Translations under genes and position numbers: made by a program
The notes under the pieces: generated by a model
Told to the model about the DNA's origin: nothing
What the model saw: the letters and a program-made list of their open reading frames with translations, nothing else
Database searches by the model: none
NCBI GenBank assembly: GCA_029865515.1
Contig: JAOUGQ010000097.1
Location: 1 to 10,038 of the forward strand
Length of the DNA stretch: 10,038 nucleotides
From: Nitrospirota bacterium
Lineage (GTDB): Bacteria > Nitrospirota > Nitrospiria > Nitrospirales > UBA8639
Direction of reading: 5' to 3'
Shown: in pieces, positions 1 to 6,263 of the stretch
Layout: every line of letters starts with the position of its first letter
Position numbering within the stretch: position 1 is the stretch's first letter

Positions 1-2
1 GG

Positions 3-98
3 ATCGAAGTGACCCATGTGCATCTTCCCAAAACGCGCGATTCCCTCGTCGCTTCGGATCATCTTCCCCTCGTCGCCGACCTGCGCATTCGTTTTTGA
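3..98 (+). CDS. Endonuclease/exonuclease/phosphatase family protein, C-terminal end only
   Basis: Only the last 31 codons are inside the window, read in the frame that starts at base 3 and stops with TGA at 96-98. The visible tail contains ASDHLPLVADLRI. The S-D-H-x-P motif near the C-terminus is the hallmark of the exonuclease III/DNase I/sphingomyelinase (EEP) fold, where the Asp-His pair takes part in metal-dependent phosphodiester hydrolysis. Many bacterial EEP proteins end within about 10 residues of this motif in a short beta strand such as VVADL, as here. The substrate (nucleic acid, inositol phosphate or lipid head group) cannot be told from this fragment. The 5' part lies left of the window. 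Confidence 0.75.
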   Translation: MEVTHVHLPKTRDSLVASDHLPLVADLRIRF

Positions 99-131
99 TC
101 GTAATCCTACTCTGGGACGATACCCCACGCG

Positions 132-377
132 ATGTTGATCCCATCCTCAAATACGGACCAAGATAGATGCCCGATTAACACTGTCGGGCATGACAACGAT
201 GAGGATGGATTTCCGATAGAGGATTTCGGGAATAGCAGCGATAAAGAACAGTTCCTGCTAAAAAATTATAGAGAGCAAGAAACAATGATTGCCTCCCTAC
301 TTCTTCATCCTCCCTGTGGCTCTCAACAGGAAACACCTGAAAGATGGATTGAAAAGAATCCCATGCGGTTGACCTAA
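132..377 (+). CDS. Doubtful small hypothetical protein (81 aa)
   Basis: An open frame of 81 codons starts at an ATG with no convincing Shine-Dalgarno sequence; only GGGACG lies about 12 bases upstream. The predicted product is hydrophilic and acidic in its first half (DNDEDGFPIEDF), with a polar, proline-containing C-terminal half. It has no signal peptide, membrane segment or motif I recognise. The frame contains a perfect hairpin and ends exactly inside the promoter-like element of the next gene. Both facts make a spacer with a chance ORF more likely than a gene. Outside this frame, bases 99-466 show nothing else beyond that hairpin and promoter. Confidence 0.2.
   Translation: MLIPSSNTDQDRCPINTVGHDNDEDGFPIEDFGNSSDKEQFLLKNYREQETMIASLLLHPPCGSQQETPERWIEKNPMRLT
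167..191. other. Perfect 8-bp stem-loop, possible transcript end
   Basis: Arms ATGCCCGA (167-174) and TCGGGCAT (184-191) are perfectly complementary around a 9-base loop. The hairpin lies about 70 bases after the stop of the EEP gene. There is no T-run on either side, so it is not a classical intrinsic terminator. It could stabilise or end the upstream transcript by another route. It also lies inside the doubtful ORF at 132-377. Confidence 0.4.
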
Positions 378-397
378 CTGTTCATTTTTGGTAAACA
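369..397 (+). promoter_or_regulatory. Possible sigma-70 promoter for the DUF882 gene
   Basis: TTGACC (369-374) is followed after 17 bases by TAAACA (392-397). A TGG just before the -10 gives an extended -10 (TGn). The -35 is good and the -10 is weak (3 of 6). The position about 65 bases upstream of the Shine-Dalgarno sequence of the 467 gene is sensible. Assigned by eye only. Confidence 0.35.
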
Positions 398-466
398 ATC
401 ACTACTTCTTTCCGTTTTTATTCTCCCCACGTTTCGTCCCCCAATCATTTTTCGGAGGGTGTCACT

Positions 467-1045
467 ATGTCTTATGAGACACACGAACAGGCACACGAAC
501 TTTGGTCCAGACGTTTCTTCCTGAAATCCTCGCTTGTGGGCATGCTGGTTCTTAGCAGCCGTTTAATGTTTCCCGAATCCGCATCCGCCGCTTCATTCCC
601 TGAAGGCCAGCTTCGCCTGTACAACGCCCACACCGACGAACGGCTTCGCGTGACCTATCGAAAGCGATCAGGTCGCTATGACCAGGAAGCACTCAAGGAC
701 ATTAATTATCTTTTACGATGCCATCATTCCAAAAAGGTCTGCCAGATGGACGTTCAATTACTGGAATATGTAAATCAGGTGGAAAAGTTAGTCGGGCGGG
801 GACAGGAAATTCATATTTACTCCGCCTACCGTTCGCCATCCTACAACAATCTGCTGGTTCGCCTTGGTCGAGGGGCGGCTCCAAACAGTCTACATACCTC
901 AGGACAAGCGGTGGATTTCGCCATTCCCGGCGTCCGACTCTCGAGAATTCGACGCGCCGCCGTGAAACTTCGGTTGGGTGGAGTCGGCTATTACGGCCGA
1001 CGGGGATTTATTCATCTCGACACGGGTCCTGTCCGCTACTGGTAA
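467..1045 (+). CDS. DUF882 / YcbK-type M15 peptidase, Tat-exported
   Basis: This 192-aa protein belongs to the YcbK/DUF882 branch of the M15 (D-Ala-D-Ala carboxypeptidase-like) zinc metallopeptidases. They are thought to act on or near peptidoglycan in the periplasm. The N-terminus has a twin-arginine motif, SRRFFLK (residues 14-20), then a hydrophobic stretch and a likely cleavage site near SASAA (38-42). The catalytic core is clear: YSAYRSP (118-124), then SLHTSGQAVDF (141-151), then GGVGYY and FIHLDTG (181-187). His143, Asp150 and His183 are the expected zinc ligands. Length is normal for the family. The start is fixed by CGGAGGG (453-459), seven bases before the ATG. The gene appears to be a single transcription unit, since the next gene lies 258 bases away behind its own promoter. 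The exact bond cleaved is not known for this family. Confidence 0.9.
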   Translation: MSYETHEQAHELWSRRFFLKSSLVGMLVLSSRLMFPESASAASFPEGQLRLYNAHTDERLRVTYRKRSGRYDQEALKDINYLLRCHHSKKVCQMDVQLLEYVNQVEKLVGRGQEIHIYSAYRSPSYNNLLVRLGRGAAPNSLHTSGQAVDFAIPGVRLSRIRRAAVKLRLGGVGYYGRRGFIHLDTGPVRYW

Positions 1046-1190
1046 CTTCCAGGACTTTGCCCTCTTTTCTCTGGCTCTTCCTCCAGGGATTGATCAGGCC
1101 CACTCCTTAACTGCTTGACGATCCGCCTTTTTGTGATAGATTTTTAAAATACCATTTCTCATTGTCGCTTTTTCTTTCGCGAATCGCCTC

Positions 1191-1219
1191 TTGCTGATCA
1201 TTTCACACAGCCATATTAT
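1191..1219 (+). promoter_or_regulatory. Candidate promoter of the Rieske-cytochrome b operon
   Basis: TTGCTG (1191-1196) and TATTAT (1214-1219, 5 of 6 to consensus) are separated by exactly 17 bases. They lie about 85 bases upstream of the Rieske start codon. A weaker alternative, TTGACG (1115-1120) with TAGATT (1137-1142) at 16 bases, lies further upstream. The rest of the 1046-1303 gap shows no other structure. Confidence 0.45.
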
Positions 1220-1303
1220 GACGTATGCAATGACACATCGACCTCCCGAGTTTCAGACCGCATTGAAACCTTCATACGACTCCACCAGTAAAGAGGAATA
1301 ATT

Positions 1304-1825
1304 ATGGAAGATGGCTTGTCCACACCGGTGGGAACCCGCCGGTCATTCTTTGTGAAAACCACCGTTTTCATCTCCTCTCTTATTGGAATATCCCTTGCGG
1401 TCCCTCTCATCGGATACGTGATCGCACCCGCTTTTCAACGACGACCCAAGGAATGGGTTTCCCTTGGTAAGACTGACGAGTTGCCGATCGAAGAACCCAA
1501 AGCGTTGGATTACTCATTGACCGAGAAGGATGGATGGCAGGAACACCATGCCACCAAAGGGGTGTGGGCGGTAAAACAGGCCGATGGACACGTGACGGTC
1601 TATTCGCCCATTTGCCCACATTTAGGCTGCGGCTTTCGATGGGACCAACAAGACCGGTTATTTAAATGCCCCTGCCATGGAAGCATCTTTAACATTGATG
1701 GAACCGTCAAAGCAGGACCTGCTCCCCGCCCTTTGGACACGCTGCCGTCCAAAATCGAAAACGGCAACTTGCTCATCCAATACGAGGAATTTAAATCCGG
1801 GCTGGCGAAGAAAGTGGAACTCTAA
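1304..1825 (+). CDS. Rieske 2Fe-2S protein of a bc-type quinol oxidoreductase
   Basis: This is the high-potential iron-sulfur subunit that takes the first electron from quinol at the Qo site and passes it to a c-type heme. It is 173 aa. A twin-arginine motif, TRRSFFVK (11-18), and one hydrophobic segment (about 20-41) form the uncleaved Tat signal/membrane anchor typical of Rieske proteins. The soluble domain carries both cluster boxes, CPHLGC (104-109) and CPCHGS (122-127). Ligands are Cys104, His106, Cys122 and His125, with Cys109 and Cys124 placed for the stabilising disulfide. The GPAPRPL segment (138-144) follows, as expected. The start is supported by AGAGG at 1292-1296, seven bases upstream. 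The stop is only two bases before the ATG of the cytochrome b-c gene, so the two are co-transcribed and probably translationally coupled. No key residue is missing. It could be called petC or qcrA depending on scheme. Confidence 0.95.
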   Translation: MEDGLSTPVGTRRSFFVKTTVFISSLIGISLAVPLIGYVIAPAFQRRPKEWVSLGKTDELPIEEPKALDYSLTEKDGWQEHHATKGVWAVKQADGHVTVYSPICPHLGCGFRWDQQDRLFKCPCHGSIFNIDGTVKAGPAPRPLDTLPSKIENGNLLIQYEEFKSGLAKKVEL

Positions 1826-1827
1826 GC

Positions 1828-3150
1828 ATGGCCTCCCGTTTCTACCAGTGGATTGACCGTCGGTTGAGATTAAAACCGTTGGAGCAAACCCTCCTCAACG
1901 AGCCCATTCCCGGAGGTGCCAGCTGGAACTATGTCTTCGGCTCCGCCACGCTTTTCCTCTTTGGATTACAAGCCCTGACGGGCATGTTTCTCATGGTGTA
2001 TTACGTGCCGGCGACCGATCATGCCTACGATACCGTGCAATATATCCAACATGAGGTGTGGGGTGGATGGTTTGTCCGTGGCCTTCATCATTGGGGCGCC
2101 TCAGCCGTTATGATGGCCATTGGGCTCCATATGTTGCAGGTCTTTTTTGACGGCGCATATAAACGCCCCCGAGAACTCATGTGGATTGTTGGCGTGATTT
2201 TGTTAGCCATGATGCTAGCTTTCGGATTTACGGGATATTTGCTGCCTTGGGATCAAAACGCCTATTGGGCCACTCAAGTGGGCATCAACATGGTTGGCAG
2301 CGTTCCTCTTATTGGTGATTTCCTCGTGAAAGTCCTTCGAGGAGGAGAAACCCTCGGCGCCCTGACCCTTTCACGTTTTTTCGCGTTTCATGTGGCCTTT
2401 CTTCCCGCCGCCATTGTGTTCGGGATTATGCTTCATCTCTTTATTCTCCGACGTGTGGGACCGGCCGGTCCTCATGATGAGGCAAGAGCCAAAGCCGGGA
2501 GTGAGACATTCTATCCCCGCCAGGTCTTCATGGATGCCTTGGTCATGCTTGGAGTGTTTGGAATCGTGTCGATATTGGCGATCAGCATGGAATTCCCATT
2601 GGCTGATAGGGCAAATCCTTCAGACCATACATTCATTCCCGTCCCGGAATGGTATTTTCTGTTTTTTTATGAGCTTCTCAAATATGCCCCCGGGGCATTA
2701 GGGCCTCTGGCGACCTGGCTTCTCCCCACCCTCTTTTTCACCGGATTGCTGCTCTTGCCCTTTGTGGATCGAAACCCCGAACGACACCCGTCCTCACGCC
2801 GGGTCGTACTGGCCGGCGGGCTGAGTTTTTTGATTGTTGTATTTGGGCTATTAGGCATTTCTCTCCGTGACCTGTATGCCGTGCCCAAACGTGATCCTTC
2901 AGTGGCTAGAGGAATCGCATTAGTACAAGAATTCAAGTGTCAAACCTGCCACCGCATTCATGGGGAAGGTGCCAATTTGGCTCCAGATCTTTCGTTTGTC
3001 GCCGATCGACGACCGGATCGCAACTGGCACATACAACATTTCAAAAACCCTGCTGCCGTCAACCCAGGATCGTTCATGCCAAAATTTCCATTAAATGACC
3101 AACAATTGAACGATCTCACTAGCTATATGCTCACCCTCAAGAGTGGATAA
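1828..3150 (+). CDS. Cytochrome b fused to a C-terminal cytochrome c domain
   Basis: This 440-aa protein combines cytochrome b6-like and subunit IV-like parts and a c-type heme domain in one chain. It oxidises quinol together with the Rieske protein and moves electrons across and out of the membrane. The heme b ligands are His87 and His101 in helix B and His188 and His203 in helix D. The 14-residue gap in helix D is the b6 spacing rather than the mitochondrial one. PVPEWYFLFFYELLKY (271-286) is the conserved Qo-site loop (PEWY). A last membrane helix (about 327-347) leads to the heme c motif CQTCH (371-375), with Met417 in SFMPKF as likely sixth ligand. The only cysteines in the chain are the two in that motif, so there is no Cys near residue 35-43 for a covalent heme ci. 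The start follows the Rieske stop after two bases, with only a weak GTGGA signal, consistent with coupling. Comparable fusions are known in Bacillus QcrC (subunit IV plus c); here b6 is included as well. Confidence 0.93.
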   Translation: MASRFYQWIDRRLRLKPLEQTLLNEPIPGGASWNYVFGSATLFLFGLQALTGMFLMVYYVPATDHAYDTVQYIQHEVWGGWFVRGLHHWGASAVMMAIGLHMLQVFFDGAYKRPRELMWIVGVILLAMMLAFGFTGYLLPWDQNAYWATQVGINMVGSVPLIGDFLVKVLRGGETLGALTLSRFFAFHVAFLPAAIVFGIMLHLFILRRVGPAGPHDEARAKAGSETFYPRQVFMDALVMLGVFGIVSILAISMEFPLADRANPSDHTFIPVPEWYFLFFYELLKYAPGALGPLATWLLPTLFFTGLLLLPFVDRNPERHPSSRRVVLAGGLSFLIVVFGLLGISLRDLYAVPKRDPSVARGIALVQEFKCQTCHRIHGEGANLAPDLSFVADRRPDRNWHIQHFKNPAAVNPGSFMPKFPLNDQQLNDLTSYMLTLKSG

Positions 3151-3264
3151 CTTTTCTGGCCCTCTGTCGAAATCGGTTCCCTCTTTTATTGAAGATGGAA
3201 AATGACATCTGCCACACATCACGACAAACCCATGTGCATAAAAAGAAAGTAATCCAGAAGATGT

Positions 3265-3283
3265 CCGGTGAGGGAAACACCGG
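3265..3283. other. Small stem-loop downstream of the cytochrome operon
   Basis: CCGGTG (3265-3270) and CACCGG (3278-3283) form a 6-bp hairpin with a 7-base loop, 115 bases after the cytochrome stop. No T-run follows on the plus strand, so I do not call it a terminator. I see no good terminator for this operon between 3151 and 3330. Confidence 0.3.
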
Positions 3284-3325
3284 TCGGCGTTGATCGGCTT
3301 CGAATTCACATGAGCCTTATGACAG

Positions 3326-3366
3326 AAAAATGTCCCCCACGGCTCTATAAAAAAAGCCGTGGGGGA
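3326..3366 (-). terminator. Intrinsic terminator of the CmpX-like channel gene
   Basis: A perfect 12-bp, GC-rich stem (3333-3344 with 3355-3366, arm TCCCCCACGGCT) encloses a 10-base A-rich loop. On the minus strand it is followed after two bases by TTTTT (complement of 3326-3330). It lies only seven bases beyond the stop of the minus-strand channel gene. The plus strand has A-runs instead of a T-run after the stem, so it should work for the minus gene and at best weakly for the convergent cytochrome operon. Confidence 0.85.
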
Positions 3367-3373
3367 AAAGACA

Positions 3374-4843
3374 TCAATCCCGGCGCTCGCCACGAGCCTG
3401 ACTAAGCCAATGCTCCATTTGTTTGCCTGCGGCCTCTCTCCCTCCAAGCCCAAATGATAAGGCTACGGCCACGGCAACCGCACCGAGGGTCAATCCAAAC
3501 GCTAGGTTAACGATTTCATTGGCTAACCCCATGGCGCGCAGGCCCATGGCGATTACCAATCCAAGAATAGCGAACCGGGCAATATTGGCAACGCCTCCCG
3601 AATTCGCTCCATGAATGCGAAGAATAGTTTCATACGCCAGATTGGACAACCAGAACCCGATGGCAATGATGGCGCTACCTAATAACACCTGCCCTCCAAA
3701 TTCAGTGAACATGGTGACCAAGTCGGAAACCTGATCGAATCCTAATTGGCTCGTGGCTTCCACGACGGCAAATAACATGATAAAGAAAGCAATAATTTTC
3801 CCAACCAAAGAGGAGGGGGTGGTTTGGCCCGTAAAAGCCTGTCCCAATCCGAGTTTGCCGGGAAGAGCATCAAAACCAAGTCCACCCAACAAATTACTCA
3901 TTAAATGCGAGACCAACCGGGAAATGGCAAACGCGATCCCCAAAATAATTGTGGCCGCAAAGATATCAGGAATGGCCGTCATCATCCTATTCAACATATC
4001 AGTGGCTGGCCCCGTGATTACTTCAATTTCCAGGGCTTGCAGCGCCGCCACCACTGCGGGAACAAGAATCAGGATATAGACCACCAACCCAAGTAGATGA
4101 GACAATGACATCGTTCCCCGAAGCCCTACTTGTTCGCCTAGCCGATCAGTGCCGGCTGCTGTCAACAGGTTACTGACCAGATCCCGAACAATCTTCGCCA
4201 GAAACCATCCGACGACCCCGATGAGGACCGCCCCAAATACATTGGGCAACATCCCCAGCATTTCATTCACCATGCCTTGAACCGGTTCTAACAACCCATC
4301 AATCTCCAACGTCCCTAAGATAGCTGGAAGAAATAATAAGACGATCAACCAAAATACGACATTTCCAAGGTTATCACTGATGGGCCGCATCCCGGCTCCC
4401 GCACTCAGCTTTTCATCCAATGTCGTTGATTGCAAAGCCTTAGCCACTATCGTTCGAAGCACGGTGGCAATGATCCACACGATTAATATCAATATCCCTC
4501 CAGCCACTAGTCTCGGGACAAAGGCCAATACTTGATCGACTAACGCTTTCAAAGGACCGGATACCAGTTCCAAGTTTAATGCGTTAAAAAATCCCACGAG
4601 GACCAACAACAGCACGAGGTAATAGATTCCCGCCGCGGCCCCACCTTCAATGTCTATCTCGGACCCAGTGGTCGAATGCAAACGCTGATTGACGTTCAAC
4701 ATACCCAGGCCCTTCCGGATTCCCGCTCGCACGGCCATGGCCACAAACCACCCCAATATGAGGATTCCCAATGCCCCCAAAACACTCGGCAGGGTTCCTC
4801 CCAGGGTCTCCTGTAAGGTTTCAATCAATTTACTGAGGTCCAT
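3374..4843 (-). CDS. CmpX-like mechanosensitive ion channel family protein (conserved TM-helix repeats)
   Basis: This 489-aa integral membrane protein belongs to the 'conserved TM helix' group related to MscS and typified by CmpX. Members are thought to take part in osmotic or membrane-stress response. Four similar units can be seen, each a loop with PxxxG/A followed by a hydrophobic helix and a basic or polar stretch: about 18-45 (GWFVAMAVRAGIRK), 107-137, 197-228 (GWFLAKIVRDLVSNLL) and 288-318. Helices between them give roughly ten or more membrane spans. The C-terminal helix, LTLGAVAVAVALSFGLGG (451-468), resembles the glycine/alanine-rich pore helix of MscS. The beta-domain that follows it in MscS is absent; only a short amphipathic tail remains. 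I chose the ATG at 4843 because AAGGAG lies seven bases upstream. A start 33 bases earlier (4876) has no such signal and would run into a hairpin. It shares orientation with mscL but has its own terminator. Confidence 0.85.
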   Translation of the reverse strand: MDLSKLIETLQETLGGTLPSVLGALGILILGWFVAMAVRAGIRKGLGMLNVNQRLHSTTGSEIDIEGGAAAGIYYLVLLLVLVGFFNALNLELVSGPLKALVDQVLAFVPRLVAGGILILIVWIIATVLRTIVAKALQSTTLDEKLSAGAGMRPISDNLGNVVFWLIVLLFLPAILGTLEIDGLLEPVQGMVNEMLGMLPNVFGAVLIGVVGWFLAKIVRDLVSNLLTAAGTDRLGEQVGLRGTMSLSHLLGLVVYILILVPAVVAALQALEIEVITGPATDMLNRMMTAIPDIFAATIILGIAFAISRLVSHLMSNLLGGLGFDALPGKLGLGQAFTGQTTPSSLVGKIIAFFIMLFAVVEATSQLGFDQVSDLVTMFTEFGGQVLLGSAIIAIGFWLSNLAYETILRIHGANSGGVANIARFAILGLVIAMGLRAMGLANEIVNLAFGLTLGAVAVAVALSFGLGGREAAGKQMEHWLSQARGERRD

Positions 4844-4875
4844 CGTTCGCTCCTTTCGATAAAGATAAACTCTCA

Positions 4876-4898
4876 ACCTGCAGATAGTTTCTGCAGGT
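4876..4898. repeat. Perfect 9-bp inverted repeat in the leader of the channel gene
   Basis: ACCTGCAGA (4876-4884) and TCTGCAGGT (4890-4898) are exact complements around a 5-base loop, TAGTT. They end 32 bases upstream of the channel start codon and just outside the Shine-Dalgarno sequence. It could be an RNA hairpin in the 5' leader or an operator for a dimeric repressor. The symmetry favours one of these, but no regulator can be named. Confidence 0.5.
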
Positions 4899-5095
4899 AG
4901 GTGGTTCGAAAAGGGAAGCTTTATGGTCAGTTTATGGAGAAAAATCGAAAGGTCACTATCGATGAGGATATTTCAGAAATTCTAACAATTCGATCCAGGG
5001 TGAGTCTACCAAAAATGAACGTGTCTCTATTTCAGAAAAAAATGATTACAACCCGTAAATTCCGGAAAGTTCAAATTTCCGATTTGTGCAATTAT

Positions 5096-5129
5096 AAAAA
5101 AGCGGCACTCCCATCACAAGGAATGCCGC
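5096..5129 (-). terminator. Intrinsic terminator downstream of mscL
   Basis: Read on the minus strand, GCGGCATTCC (5129-5120) pairs with GGAGTGCCGC (5111-5102) around an 8-base loop. The stem is 10 bp including one G-T wobble, which would be a C/A mismatch on the plus strand. It is followed directly by TTTTTT (complement of 5096-5101). This strand bias shows that it serves minus-strand transcription. It lies about 143 bases beyond the mscL stop. The bases between hold no ORF I trust. The rest of 4899-5095 likewise holds nothing I can support. Confidence 0.85.
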
Positions 5130-5272
5130 CCTCTCTACTCCTTCTTATTGTAAAAACCTAATTTGGTGACAATCACACCTCTAGAAATGAGTCAATGAAA
5201 TACCGACTCAAAGCGCCTCTACATTTTTTAGATGGCAGATGATGTGATAACCCATGCATCAGACGTGATCCT

Positions 5273-5731
5273 TCATGCCGATTTGACCAGTTCAGAAGTA
5301 CAATGGCCGCACCGCCTGGCTTTAATGGGAATGGTCATCTGACAAAATGTGCATTCTTTGGTTGTGGGTTCCGCAGGGGGCGCCTCTTTCTCGCGTTTCA
5401 TCTGATTAATGGCTTTAATCACCAAAAATACGGCAAACGCCACAATTAAAAAACTGATAACCGAATTGAGAAACACTCCGTAATTGACCGTGACGGCTCC
5501 GGCGGCTTGTGCATCGGCCAACGCATGATACGGGCCGGCGGTTGCCCCATCTTTTAACGTCACAAACAGATTGGAAAAATCAACGCCCCCCAATAACAAT
5601 CCGATGGGGGGCATCAACACATCAGCGACCAGAGACTTGGCAATTGTTCCGAATGCTCCTCCAATAATGACGCCGACCGCCATGTCGACGACATTGCCTC
5701 GCATCGCAAATTCTTTGAACTCTTTCAGCAT
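5273..5731 (-). CDS. mscL: Large-conductance mechanosensitive channel MscL with C-terminal zinc ribbon
   Basis: MscL is a homopentameric inner-membrane valve that opens under high membrane tension and releases solutes during hypo-osmotic shock. The protein is 152 aa. The N-terminal amphipathic helix and TM1 (MLKEFKEFAMRGNVVDMAVG, then VIIGGAFGTIAKSLVADVLMPP, to residue 42) match the family closely. The periplasmic loop is about 50-85, and TM2 (88-107, FLNSVISFLIVAFAVFLVIK) is followed by a charged cytoplasmic helix. Instead of the usual short C-terminal helix bundle, the tail carries CTFC (127-130) and CGHC (141-144). These four cysteines are spaced like a zinc ribbon, a variant seen in several MscL proteins but absent from E. 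coli MscL. The start is fixed by AAGGAGGA (5737-5744), six bases upstream. It ends with a private terminator after a 143-base 3' region. Confidence 0.95.
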   Translation of the reverse strand: MLKEFKEFAMRGNVVDMAVGVIIGGAFGTIAKSLVADVLMPPIGLLLGGVDFSNLFVTLKDGATAGPYHALADAQAAGAVTVNYGVFLNSVISFLIVAFAVFLVIKAINQMKREKEAPPAEPTTKECTFCQMTIPIKARRCGHCTSELVKSA

Positions 5732-5823
5732 CCGATCCTCCTTTGATCAAAATAATTGTCATCTTTGGCCAAAACTTTATCATCATCTGAGATCCCTAAA
5801 GCCATGCAAGCGATACAAGCCAT
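5725..5823 (-). CDS. Possible 32-aa leader peptide overlapping the mscL start
   Basis: The 32-codon frame beginning MACIACMALGISDDDK is preceded by GGGAGAGG (5834-5841) at about ten bases. It ends in a TGA that overlaps the mscL start as ATGCTGA. The mscL Shine-Dalgarno sequence lies within its last codons. The frame is also open upstream to 5952, but the leader peptide fits better because a TATAAT box sits at 5845-5850, only 22 bases before this ATG. The peptide has CxxC near its N-terminus and an acidic middle (DDDK...KDDNYFD). I recognise no family. It could be a coupling or regulatory leader, a real small protein, or chance. The overlap and spacing are visible facts; translation is inference. 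Confidence 0.35.
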   Translation of the reverse strand: MACIACMALGISDDDKVLAKDDNYFDQRRIGC

Positions 5824-5844
5824 TATGTTTTCACCTCTCCCTGC

Positions 5845-5850
5845 ATTATA
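5845..5850 (-). promoter_or_regulatory. -10 box (TATAAT) of the mscL transcript
   Basis: A perfect TATAAT is read on the minus strand. The hexamer 17 bases upstream (TAACGA) is a poor -35, so activity may depend on an activator or an alternative sigma factor. The predicted transcript would start near 5838. That leaves a leader of about 107 bases before mscL, containing the 32-codon ORF. Confidence 0.45.
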
Positions 5851-5873
5851 GTCACAAATAGGTGGCTTCGTTA

Positions 5874-6236
5874 TTTCTTTAGATTTAGAGATTGCATCCA
5901 TCCTGTCGCAAACGTGTAATATATGCAAGAGTTTGAACATCATAGTTTCCAAACAATCTCGAAAACACCATAACGACCTCTCAGGTTTGAATTCTCATAA
6001 AACAATTTTTTTAATGCATCCCCTTTCCAGAAAGTTCTCAACCTCACCATCACCTGCCGCTCAAAAAAAGCCTGAGACGATACACCCACCATCAGCGGCC
6101 GTTTACAAATGGAAACCCCCTCTAAAAGTCCCACATGTAACACTGCCCCCAGACGATAGGAATCGCCCCAGGCCAATTAATATCATTCTCGCTATTAGTA
6201 TCTTCTCAATTCCAGACAACTCCACTTAGGCAATGA
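5874..6236. other. Intergenic stretch, no supported gene
   Basis: I find no convincing gene here. One minus frame (6176-5940, TTG start, no ribosome site) reads like a short protein tail with RPLMVG and RGRYGV stretches that vaguely recall a PilZ domain. It begins right after a stop codon and lacks the PilZ RxxxR box. The rest is AT-rich with short homopolymers and no strong hairpin or promoter. Confidence 0.5.
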
Positions 6237-6259
6237 GAAGGGTTGTCGCCAACGCCTTC
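6237..6259 (-). terminator. GNRA-capped hairpin right after the receiver gene
   Basis: On the minus strand GAAGG-C-GTTG pairs with CAAC-CCTTC: nine base pairs with one bulged C. The loop is GCGA, a classic stable GNRA tetraloop. It begins five bases after the stop codon of the receiver-domain gene. Only TCATTG follows, with no T-run, so it is either a weak terminator or a 3'-end stabiliser. Confidence 0.5.
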
Positions 6260-6263
6260 AATC

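Noticed and set aside
718..1110. Open frame of 130 codons overlapping the DUF882 gene on the same strand
   Set aside because: It lies in another frame of a gene with clear motifs, has a composition rich in Ser, Arg and Pro, and has no ribosome site.
3091..3453. Minus-strand frame of 120 codons between the cytochrome and channel genes
   Set aside because: It overlaps the ends of both genes and spans the strong terminator hairpin. No motif or start signal.
4901..5161. Plus-strand frame of 86 codons upstream of the channel gene
   Set aside because: It has a GTG start without a ribosome site, is rich in Lys, and runs across the mscL terminator. It looks like AT-rich intergenic sequence.
5933..6229. 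Plus-strand frame of 98 codons
   Set aside because: Composition is rich in Pro, Ser and His with no start signal, typical of a chance frame in non-coding DNA.
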